64,000 nucleotides of DNA, from assembly GCF_000179555.1 (NCBI RefSeq), contig NZ_AECZ01000005.1, positions 124,001 to 188,000 on the forward strand, read 5' to 3'. The DNA is from Solidesulfovibrio fructosivorans JJ]. GTDB taxonomy: Bacteria; Desulfobacterota; Desulfovibrionia; Desulfovibrionales; Desulfovibrionaceae. The notes beneath the pieces were generated by a model. It was given only the letters and a program-made list of their open reading frames with translations, was not told the origin of the DNA and did no database searches. Position 1 is the first letter of the stretch. Every line of letters starts with the position of its first letter. A program made the translations under genes and the position numbers. Shown here piece after piece: positions 11,114 through 17,940 of the stretch.

Positions 11114-12757
11114 TTGAGCGAAACGAGTCGGGCAAGGGTCCATTTCGGCCTGGACAGGCCCGAGGTGCGGGATTTCGGCGGGCGGCTGCCCGTGGCCCTG
11201 GCCGTGCCCGGCGCGGAGGGGCTCGCCCTCTCGGCCCTGGGCTGGCAGGCCGTCTGGCGGCTCCTGACGGACGATCAGGCCCTTGCCGTGGAACGGGTCT
11301 TCTGCCGGCCGGACGAAGCCCCCATGGCCGAGGATTCCGGCCGTCCCCTGGCCGATTTTCCGGTCGTCGCCTTTTCGCTGTGCTACGAGGAAGACTACCT
11401 GCCCGCGGCGGCTGCCCTGACCGCCGCGGATATCCCCCTGACGCGCGACAAGCGGCCCGATTTTCCCATCGTGATGGGAGGCGGGCCGCTTGCCTTTCTC
11501 AATCCCGCTCCCTTCCTGCCGGCGTTGGACCTGCTTTTCGTGGGCGAGGCCGAGGCCGGGCTGCCGGAGGTGCTGGCGGCGTTGCGACGGGCCGTTCTCT
11601 CCGGCGCGGACAAGGCCGCCTGTCTTGCCGCCGTGGCCCATATGCCGGGCGTGCTCGTCCCGGGCGTCACCCGCACCCCGGTCGCCCGGGCCTGCGCCAC
11701 GGACGCCGACGCGGCCACGGTGCTGGCCGATCCGGCCCATTCCTGCTTTGTCTCCGGCCACGCGGCCTTTCGCGACATGTTCCTGGTCGAGGTCAATCGC
11801 GGCTGTCCCTACGGCTGCCGGTTCTGCGCCGCCGGCTATGTCTACCGGCCTCCCAGGCAGGCCCGCATGGCGGCGTTGCAGACGCTTATCGAGGACGTTT
11901 CGCCGCGCAAGGTGGGCCTTGTCGGCACGGCGCTCACCGACTGGCCCGACCTGCTGCCGTTTCTCGCCTGGCTGCGGGAACGGGGAACCAAGTTCTCGCT
12001 TTCGTCCGTGCGCGCCGACGGCATCACTCCCGAGCTTTTGACCATCCTGCGCCAGGCCGGCCTTCGCACCCTGACGCTGGCCCTGGAAGCGCCGAGCGAG
12101 CGCCTGCGCCGTGCCGCCAACAAACACCTGAGCCTGGACGCGCTTGAAAACGCCGTCGCCCTGGCCGGCAAGTACGGCATCAACCACTTGAAGTTCTACG
12201 TGATCGTCGGCTGGCCCGGGGAATGCCCCGAAGACTTCGACGACCTGGCCCCGCTTTTGGCGCGAGTGGCCGAGGCCGCCTCCATCGGCAAGGGCAAGCG
12301 CGGCGTGGCCCACGCCACCCTGTCCGTCAATCCGCTGGTTCCCAAACCGGCCACCCCCATGCAATGGGCCCCCATGGCCTCGGTCGCGGCTATCGAGGCG
12401 GCTTACGCCCGGGTCCGCGAAGCCGCCAAGCCGCTGCCGGGCTTCCGCGTGGAAGTGGAGAACGCCTCCATGGCCCGCATGCAGGGGCTGCTCGCCCGGG
12501 GCGACGAGCGGCTCTTTCCGCTCATCGAGGCGGCGGCCGCCTCCGGCAGCTTCCGCCGGGCGCTCAAGACATGGGACGGCGACGAAGCCTTCTATCTGGA
12601 CCGCGAACGCGACAAGGATGAAGTCTTCCCCTGGGACATCGTCGATATCGGCGTTTCCCGCGACTTTCTTTGGCGCGAATGGGAACGCTACCAGCAAGGC
12701 GTCCCCACGGCCAAATGCCCGCCGGCCGGCTGCGCGGTCTGCAAGCGCTGCCGGTAG
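11114..12757 (+). CDS. Radical SAM protein with B12-binding-like N-terminal domain
   Basis: This 547-residue protein has an N-terminal region (about 1-190) resembling the cobalamin-binding-like domain of B12-type radical SAM enzymes, with DFPIVMGGGPLAFLNP and LLFVGEAEAGLPEV. The radical SAM core carries CPYGCRFC with cysteines 231, 235 and 238, which bind the SAM-cleaving 4Fe-4S cluster. Later elements match a SAM TIM barrel (VGTALTDWPDLL, LKFYVIVGWPGE). The tail ends in a Cys-rich CPPAGCAVCKRC that may bind another cluster. The substrate is unknown. It probably starts at TTG, with GGGAAAGG upstream. Confidence 0.8.
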   Translation: MSETSRARVHFGLDRPEVRDFGGRLPVALAVPGAEGLALSALGWQAVWRLLTDDQALAVERVFCRPDEAPMAEDSGRPLADFPVVAFSLCYEEDYLPAAAALTAADIPLTRDKRPDFPIVMGGGPLAFLNPAPFLPALDLLFVGEAEAGLPEVLAALRRAVLSGADKAACLAAVAHMPGVLVPGVTRTPVARACATDADAATVLADPAHSCFVSGHAAFRDMFLVEVNRGCPYGCRFCAAGYVYRPPRQARMAALQTLIEDVSPRKVGLVGTALTDWPDLLPFLAWLRERGTKFSLSSVRADGITPELLTILRQAGLRTLTLALEAPSERLRRAANKHLSLDALENAVALAGKYGINHLKFYVIVGWPGECPEDFDDLAPLLARVAEAASIGKGKRGVAHATLSVNPLVPKPATPMQWAPMASVAAIEAAYARVREAAKPLPGFRVEVENASMARMQGLLARGDERLFPLIEAAAASGSFRRALKTWDGDEAFYLDRERDKDEVFPWDIVDIGVSRDFLWREWERYQQGVPTAKCPPAGCAVCKRCR

Positions 12758-12874
12758 CTTTTCGAGCGCCGACTTCGGACATATCGGGGACGGGGGTTGT
12801 GGTGGAAGGCGGTCTAACGGTCTGTGGGCACCCAGCGGATACTGGGGACGGCAAATGGTCCCGGATCACATGGT

Positions 12875-12927
12875 GCCGGCAAGCGAGGCCAAAGCGCTTG
12901 GCGGCGCTCCCTCGCTTGCCGGCGTTT
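12875..12927 (+). terminator. Rho-independent-type terminator after the radical SAM gene
   Basis: A 14-bp perfect inverted repeat (GCCGGCAAGCGAGG at 12875-12888 and its complement at 12910-12923) encloses a smaller CCAA...TTGG palindrome. A short GTTTTG T-run follows on the plus strand. It separates the rightward radical SAM gene from the leftward gene ending at 12932 and may act on both. Confidence 0.65.
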
Positions 12928-12931
12928 TGCC

Positions 12932-13933
12932 TTAAACGTCCAGGACCTCGAGGTAGACGAGAGTCTGGTTGAGCAACTGGTAGGCGATTTCGCCGAAGGT
13001 GACAGGGCCGGTGAAGGGCTCCGTCTTCTTTCCTTCCAATTCGGAATAAAGATAATTGAGAATGCAGTTGCACGAGAAGGCTATGCGCTGGGATTCGATG
13101 GAGCCTTCATTGCGAAGGCGTTCGTTGAACTGTTTGACGTAATCGAGCACGGGCTTGGCGTGCTTGTACCGGATTCCGGAAAACACCGGCGCATAGAATT
13201 TTACCAACCCTTCCGCTTCGTCGACGCCCTGGAAACTGATGTTGACCATGGCCCCGTAGTAGTCGGCCACAAGCGGCAGCTTGGTGTCGAGTTTGTTCTT
13301 GACGATGTACTCGGCGAAATTCTGCTTTTCCCCGTTGACGATGACGTCCTTGGCGGCAAAGTCGTCGGAGGTGAAGGTGAGGACGTCGCCGTCGCCCTGC
13401 TCGAAGAGATTGACGATGCCGATCTCCGCCACCTTGCCTTGCGGTAATTCCGCCTGAAGCACCAAGGCCCCTTCTTCCAGCACCTCTCCCGTGATGCCGT
13501 TGACGACCTTGGGCGTTTTCTTGCCCAGGTCGGAGAGGTGGACGCCGGCGATCCAACCAATGAGCGGCCGCACTCCGAAGTCCTTGTAGTTCGGAGCGTT
13601 TAAGGCAAACGCCAGATGGGTCTTGCTGGAGGCCGGAATGACGATGAAGCTGAAGCCGTGTTTGGGGCCTTCGCTGTAGACCCTGGCCAGGCTGTTTTGG
13701 TCATAGGTGGCTATTTTGAACGAAGTGACGATATCCGTGATGTCCGTAACGCTGATCATGTCCTGGCTGACCATGCCGCCCTGGTCGCTCGATATGAAAT
13801 AGGGGATGGTGCCCGCGACCCAATTCCCTTTGGGCAGTTGATGTAACGCATCTTCGTCGCCGGCGAGGAGAAGCGTGCGTTTGTCTTCGATCATTTTTTT
13901 GACGTCAGCTACAGTGGAAATAGTCTGTCTCAT
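12932..13933 (-). CDS. DUF6976-like conserved protein, function unknown
   Basis: This 333-residue soluble protein has no signal peptide or membrane segment. It starts with a family-like LLLAGDEDALHQLPKGNWVAGTIPYF pattern, which I associate with the DUF6976 family and which loosely resembles FIST-type sensor proteins. Other readable points are a GWIAGVHLSDLGKKTP stretch near residue 130 and an SCNCILNYLY cysteine pair near residue 290, also reminiscent of FIST C-terminal regions. It is preceded by the small gene 13943-14176, probably in one operon. Base composition is less GC-rich than the neighbours, which may mean acquisition. The family label is from memory. Confidence 0.6.
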   Translation of the reverse strand: MRQTISTVADVKKMIEDKRTLLLAGDEDALHQLPKGNWVAGTIPYFISSDQGGMVSQDMISVTDITDIVTSFKIATYDQNSLARVYSEGPKHGFSFIVIPASSKTHLAFALNAPNYKDFGVRPLIGWIAGVHLSDLGKKTPKVVNGITGEVLEEGALVLQAELPQGKVAEIGIVNLFEQGDGDVLTFTSDDFAAKDVIVNGEKQNFAEYIVKNKLDTKLPLVADYYGAMVNISFQGVDEAEGLVKFYAPVFSGIRYKHAKPVLDYVKQFNERLRNEGSIESQRIAFSCNCILNYLYSELEGKKTEPFTGPVTFGEIAYQLLNQTLVYLEVLDV

Positions 13934-13942
13934 ATTGCCCTC

Positions 13943-14176
13943 CTAGCCGAAAATTGTTTTCAGATCATCCTGTACGCTTGGCATATTTTTGTTGTTGACA
14001 AAAATATCGTAAAGTTGATCGATACATGTGTTGATGTTGCCTGGTGAAGGGTCGTCCTTGGCCGATCGCGTCAGTCTGCCGAGGAGAATCTTGGCGGCAA
14101 GAAACTTCAGTTGAAAAACTTTCTTGCCTGTTACAATGTCATGCCAAGTCTTATTGCTTTTGCTGGGCACTTCCAT
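13943..14176 (-). CDS. Small protein of unknown function, 77 residues
   Basis: I do not recognise this product. The frame starts at an ATG with a good GGAGG ribosome binding site (CCTCC on the plus strand at 14181-14185) and ends nine bases before the DUF6976-like gene, so the two are likely co-transcribed. The protein is soluble and basic in its first half, with no cysteines or membrane segment. Its base composition is clearly richer in A and T than the window as a whole. Confidence 0.6.
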   Translation of the reverse strand: MEVPSKSNKTWHDIVTGKKVFQLKFLAAKILLGRLTRSAKDDPSPGNINTCIDQLYDIFVNNKNMPSVQDDLKTIFG

Positions 14177-14537
14177 ATTGGCCTCCTTTAAAGTTTAAAG
14201 CTCAATATATGTGGGATGCAGCACATCTTTCTGCCGTATTGTAGTTTTTTGTCGTATATAAGTTTTATTTATAAGAGTGGCATTTTTACGTTAATATATA
14301 TTTGATAATATATAAAGTTTGGTGTTAAATCATAAGATAAATTTCTATTCGATGCAATAGAAATTCAAGTAAAGCTGATTGCCTTACGAAGCTCCTGGCC
14401 AACCCCGGATAGGCGTATGTTTTTTGGGGGGTTGCGGGTATATTGGATTTTCTGTTTTAAGAAGGTTCGACGGGGAGACAGTCTCCCGGCGCCCCGGCGC
14501 GGAATGGCCGCCGGCGTCAAGAATGGGGAAGTGCGAA
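14177..14537. other. AT-rich intergenic region between divergent genes
   Basis: These 361 bases separate the leftward small gene from the rightward ATPase gene. The section from about 14180 to 14370 is strikingly AT-rich (runs such as TTTATTTATAAG and ATATATATTTGATAATATATAAAG) inside a GC-rich chromosome. It should hold promoters for both sides, but many AT hexamers fit and none can be singled out. A short inverted repeat, CTTTAAA-G-TTTAAAG, lies next to the ribosome binding site of the small gene. No gene is seen here. Confidence 0.5.
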
Positions 14538-15332
14538 ATGAGTCGGAGATACCGTCCCACCAACCTGCCGGCGCCCTACCTCAAGCGGATCTGTCTGGAC
14601 AAGTCTTCGGTCCCCGATCCGAAGGCCTACCCGTTTTCTTTGCCGCTTTTTTTGCCCGGATTCGAGCTGTCCTTCGACAAGGCGATCACGATCGTCGTGG
14701 GAGAGAACGGCGCCGGCAAATCAACCCTCCTCGAAGGCATCGCGGCCCTGGCGGGGTACGACGATGCCGGCGGCGGCAAGGGCTACATGCCGGTGGACCA
14801 TTCCGGGGCGCTCGAAGTGAGCGGCGGACGGCTTGCCGACGCGCTGCGGGCGAGCTGGCTGCCGAAGATCACCACGGGTTGGTTCTTTAAGGCCGAGAGC
14901 TTCTTTACGGTCGCCCGCTATCTCGATCGGGCCGCGATCGAGGCCTCCGGGGTGCCGCCGGATTTTCTCTCCCATTCGCATGGGGAAGGTTTCCTGCGTT
15001 TTTTCGACGAACGCTGCGACCGCCAGGGCATCTTCATTTTTGACGAACCGGAATCGGCGCTTTCCCCCTCCCGGCAAGTCCTGTTTCTGAGGCTGCTGCG
15101 TCGCATGGAGCGGATGGGGCGGTGTCAGGTGATCATGGCGACGCATTCTCCGTTGCTCATGGCCTATCCCGACGCCCGGCTCTTGCTCCTGTCCAAGTCC
15201 GGCCTCGAACCGGTACGCGTGGAGCGGACCGAACATTTCAGATTGCTTCGCGACTTTTGCGCGGATCCGGCCGCATTCGTGGAATCGGAGCTGGAAGGAG
15301 CGCTCGGAGACGGCACTCCCGGACAGGTCTGA
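14538..15332 (+). CDS. AAA/ABC-type predicted ATPase, stand-alone
   Basis: The 264-residue protein is a single ABC-ATPase-like domain with no membrane part. It has Walker A GENGAGKST near residue 57, a Walker B with IFIFDEPESALSP near residue 170, and the H-loop ATHSPLLM. It resembles the compact COG3910-type predicted ATPases, whose role is not established. The start at 14538 has GGGGAA eight bases upstream. Longer frames from 14523 or the TTG at 14379 would add unconserved sequence. No partner nuclease or transporter gene is adjacent, so a defence or transport role cannot be claimed. Confidence 0.75.
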   Translation: MSRRYRPTNLPAPYLKRICLDKSSVPDPKAYPFSLPLFLPGFELSFDKAITIVVGENGAGKSTLLEGIAALAGYDDAGGGKGYMPVDHSGALEVSGGRLADALRASWLPKITTGWFFKAESFFTVARYLDRAAIEASGVPPDFLSHSHGEGFLRFFDERCDRQGIFIFDEPESALSPSRQVLFLRLLRRMERMGRCQVIMATHSPLLMAYPDARLLLLSKSGLEPVRVERTEHFRLLRDFCADPAAFVESELEGALGDGTPGQV

Positions 15333-15450
15333 CCGGGCGCGGCCGGGAAACTCCCGGAAGGACCCGGAATGATTGCGCCGCGGAACCACCTTTTCCGGCG
15401 CATGTCCGCTGTTTTCTCAACATGTTCAGGCAAGGCATCGTGGTGAGGGT

Positions 15451-16065
15451 ATGACATTGCCATTGTATCTGGCGTTTATCGCGGCGGCCTCCGTGCTGCT
15501 CGTTTTCCCCGGTCCCACCGTGCTCATGGTCATCGGCTACGGCCTGGCCGAGGGCCGCAAATCCGTCTGGTCCCTGGTGACCGGCGTGTGCCTTGGCGAC
15601 GCCGTGGCCTGCGCCGGCTCCCTGGCCGGACTCGGCGCGCTGCTCTCGGCCTCGGCCGCCGCCTTCACCGTGGTAAAGGTCGTCGGCGCGGTCTACCTGG
15701 TCTGGCTCGGCATCGGCATGCTGCGCTCGGGCAACGACGCGGTCGCGTCACCGGCCCCATGCCCGGCCGGCCGGAAATTCGTCCACGCCTTCACCGTCAC
15801 CGTGCTCAATCCCAAAACCATCCTCTTTTTCGTGGCCTTCCTGCCCCAGTTCGTGAGCCCGCAGGCACCGGCCCTGCCGCAACTGGCGCTCCTCGGCACG
15901 ACCTTCGTGCTGCTCGGCGCGGCCAACACCACCGCCTACGCGCTTCTCGCCGGCACCATCGGCGGCCGCATCCGCGATCCCCGTTTCGTCGGTACGCTGC
16001 GCCGCGTCGGCGGCGGGTCGCTCATCGGCGCGGGGGTGCTGACGGCCGTGGCGGTGAAGCGCTAG
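15451..16065 (+). CDS. LysE/RhtB-family amino-acid exporter
   Basis: A 204-residue inner-membrane protein with about six hydrophobic segments. It shows LysE/RhtB family marks: an N-terminal PGPTVLMVIGYGLAEGRK motif near residues 22-39, GxxxGD (GVCLGDAV), and NPKTILFFVAFLPQF near residue 125. Such proteins export amino acids or their derivatives by proton exchange; the substrate here is not predictable. The ATG at 15451 is preferred over the upstream frame from 15373 because the family N-terminus begins there. Confidence 0.88.
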   Translation: MTLPLYLAFIAAASVLLVFPGPTVLMVIGYGLAEGRKSVWSLVTGVCLGDAVACAGSLAGLGALLSASAAAFTVVKVVGAVYLVWLGIGMLRSGNDAVASPAPCPAGRKFVHAFTVTVLNPKTILFFVAFLPQFVSPQAPALPQLALLGTTFVLLGAANTTAYALLAGTIGGRIRDPRFVGTLRRVGGGSLIGAGVLTAVAVKR

Positions 16066-16090
16066 CGGCAGGGGGAGGTGCCTCCGGCGG

Positions 16091-16147
16091 CCAGGGGAGG
16101 CGCTGCCTCCCCTGGACCCCACCGCCGGGGGACTTGATGTCCCCCGG
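16091..16147. repeat. Tandem GC-rich hairpins after the LysE-type gene
   Basis: Two perfect palindromes follow one another: CCAGGGGAGGC-GCT-GCCTCCCCTGG (16091-16115, 11-bp stem) and CCGGGGGAC-TTGAT-GTCCCCCGG (16125-16147, 9-bp stem), joined by ACCCCACCG. The layout matches the double hairpin after ftsZ and the one at 16486-16528. It could be a terminator or a dispersed extragenic repeat. Confidence 0.65.
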
Positions 16148-16200
16148 ACCCCCTTTTCCCGGGTCGGGATGGTGAGGCGGGAGTTCGGTCGGTAGGTCTT

Positions 16201-16266
16201 GTCGCCGCAATCGGCCCGGCGACACGAGGCGCTTTGCGCCTCGACGCCGGACACGATTGCGGCGAC
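16201..16266. repeat. 66-base composite hairpin, three stacked stems
   Basis: An outer 13-bp perfect stem (GTCGCCGCAATCG at 16201-16213 with its complement at 16254-16266) encloses a 5-bp stem (CCGGC 16216-16220 / GCCGG 16246-16250). The apex is an 8-bp stem with a TTT loop (CGAGGCGC 16225-16232 / GCGCCTCG 16236-16243). Neighbouring smaller hairpins sit at 16277-16291 and 16319-16337. No gene product is encoded. Confidence 0.6.
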
Positions 16267-16345
16267 AACCGCGCCAGCGGCGAAGCGCCGCATTCAAGAA
16301 ACAAGAGTGTCTTTACATGTCGCCCCAAAGGGGCGACCGGCGTGG

Positions 16346-16416
16346 TGGAGGCTGAATTTGCTCGGGGCGAGCCTGCCGCGTCAGCGGCGGCATCGTCCCG
16401 ACAAATTCAGCCTCCA
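16346..16416. repeat. 71-base composite hairpin
   Basis: A 15-bp perfect outer stem (TGGAGGCTGAATTTG at 16346-16360 with its complement at 16402-16416) continues inward as TCGGGGCGA/TCGTCCCGA with one G-T pair. It then has a bulged GCC-T-GCCGC/GCGGCGGC stem. The nearly continuous pairing over 71 bases is far longer than a normal terminator hairpin. It lies between the convergent LysE-type and NtrC-type genes. Confidence 0.6.
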
Positions 16417-16485
16417 TCTTCTCCACCTCCGCCTTCCCGGCAGCCAACCCACCTCCCGCCCGACCAAAGCCGAGAAGGGGGGCCC

Positions 16486-16528
16486 GGGGGCCCGTGGCCT
16501 CCCGGCGGGGTCCGGGGCGGAGCCCCGG
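16486..16528 (-). repeat. Tandem GC-rich hairpins after the NtrC-type gene
   Basis: Read on the minus strand just after the regulator stop: CCGGGGC-TCC-GCCCCGG (complement of 16512-16528), then ACCCCGCCGGGAGG and a run of GGGCCCCCGGGCCCCCC. Order and spacer resemble the hairpin pair at 16091-16147 in the opposite orientation. The second stem is imperfect. Confidence 0.55.
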
Positions 16529-16536
16529 TCCTTCGC

Positions 16537-17940
16537 CTACCGATATCCCTCCGCCGCGATGCCTAACCGGCGCAATATCTTCTGCAACGACACGCGTTCC
16601 AGGCCCGAAACCCGTGCCGCTTCGGAGACGTTGCCGCGGGTCTGGCCGAGGAGGCGCTCGACGTAACGCCGGGTGAAGGCGTCGACGACCCGGGCCTTGG
16701 CTTCGAGGTAGGGCGTGGGGGTGTCGTCGTCGTTATCGATGTCGGCCGGGTCGCCCTGGCCGGGGTCGGCGGCGGCGATGGCGGCGGGACCGATGACGTC
16801 GCCCCGGCAGAAGACGGTAAGCCGGCGCACGAAGTTGAGCAGTTCGCGCACGTTGCCGGGCCATTCCCGGCCGGACAGGGCGGCAAGGCCTTCGGCGGAG
16901 AATTCCTTTTCGCCGATGCCGGTTTCGCGGCAGGCCCGGGCCAGGAAGGCGGTGGCCAGGAGTGGGATGTCCTCGCGGCGTTCGCGCAGGGGCGGCAGGC
17001 GCACGGTCAAAACGTTCAAGCGGTAGTAGAGGTCTTCGCGGAAGGTCTTGTCCGCGATTTTGCTTTCCAGGTCCTGGTTGGTGGAGGCCAGGATGCGCAC
17101 GTCCACGGGCAGGGATTTGTTGGACCCGACGGGGCGCACCTCGCGTTCCTGGAGCACGCGCAGGAGCTTGGTCTGGACGCTCATGGGGATGTCGCCGATT
17201 TCGTCGAGCACGATGACGCCGCCGTTGGCGGAGGTGAAGAGTCCGCGCCGGTCGCGTTCGGCCCCGGTGAACGCGCCGCGCACGTGGCCGAAGAGTTCGC
17301 TTTCGAGGAGCTGGTCCGGGATGGCCGGGCAGTTGACCGAGAGAAACGGTCCCGAGGCGCGCCGCGACAGGCTGTGCACGGCCCGGGCGGCCAGTTCCTT
17401 GCCGGTGCCGGATTCGCCCCGGATGAGCACGGTGTAGTCCGAGCCGGCCACGGCGGTGATGGCCTCCTTGACCTGTTCCATGGCCGGCGACTGGCCGAGC
17501 AGACCGGTATCGCCGCCGCAGGCCGCGACAACCGCCCGCAGGCGGATGTTTTCGGCCAGCAGTTCCGCCCGTTCCAGGCCCTTGGCGATGACCCGGGTCA
17601 GGTGTTCGGAGTCCACGGGTTTGGTCAGGAAATCGTAGGCGCCAGCCTTGAGCGCGGCCACGGCGGTGTCGATGTCACCATGGGCGGTTAAAAGCACCAC
17701 GCCCAGGTTGGCGTCGCGCTTAAGGGCGGCCCCCAGCAGGTCCAGGCCCGAGATGCCGGGCATGCGCAGGTCGGTCACCAGCACGGCGCAGGGGGCGCGG
17801 GCGAGGTCGGCCAGGGCTTCCTCGCCCGAGAGCACGCAGCCCAGGGACGCGCCCGGCAGTTTCTTGGCCAGCAGCCGCACGAGCCCCCGGGCGAAATCCG
17901 GCTGGTCGTCGACGATGAGCACACGCGGTGTGCCGTTCAT
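16537..17940 (-). CDS. NtrC-family sigma-54-dependent response regulator
   Basis: The 467-residue protein has a receiver domain (phospho-acceptor Asp57 in VTDLRMPG), an AAA+ sigma-54 activation domain (Walker A GESGTGKE 175-182, GAFTGA 222-227, which contacts sigma-54), and a C-terminal Fis-type helix-turn-helix (GNVSEAARVSGLERVSLQKILRRLG pattern). It should activate sigma-54 promoters when phosphorylated. Its start overlaps the stop of the upstream kinase gene by four bases (ATGA on the minus strand), so the two form a two-component pair. Targets are unknown; the exporter operon at 20835 is a candidate by position. Confidence 0.93.
   Translation of the reverse strand: MNGTPRVLIVDDQPDFARGLVRLLAKKLPGASLGCVLSGEEALADLARAPCAVLVTDLRMPGISGLDLLGAALKRDANLGVVLLTAHGDIDTAVAALKAGAYDFLTKPVDSEHLTRVIAKGLERAELLAENIRLRAVVAACGGDTGLLGQSPAMEQVKEAITAVAGSDYTVLIRGESGTGKELAARAVHSLSRRASGPFLSVNCPAIPDQLLESELFGHVRGAFTGAERDRRGLFTSANGGVIVLDEIGDIPMSVQTKLLRVLQEREVRPVGSNKSLPVDVRILASTNQDLESKIADKTFREDLYYRLNVLTVRLPPLRERREDIPLLATAFLARACRETGIGEKEFSAEGLAALSGREWPGNVRELLNFVRRLTVFCRGDVIGPAAIAAADPGQGDPADIDNDDDTPTPYLEAKARVVDAFTRRYVERLLGQTRGNVSEAARVSGLERVSLQKILRRLGIAAEGYR

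Noticed and set aside
14538-15332. A defence-system ATPase
   Set aside because: The protein is a lone ABC-type domain without a nuclease, methylase or toxin partner; the motifs alone do not support a defence role.
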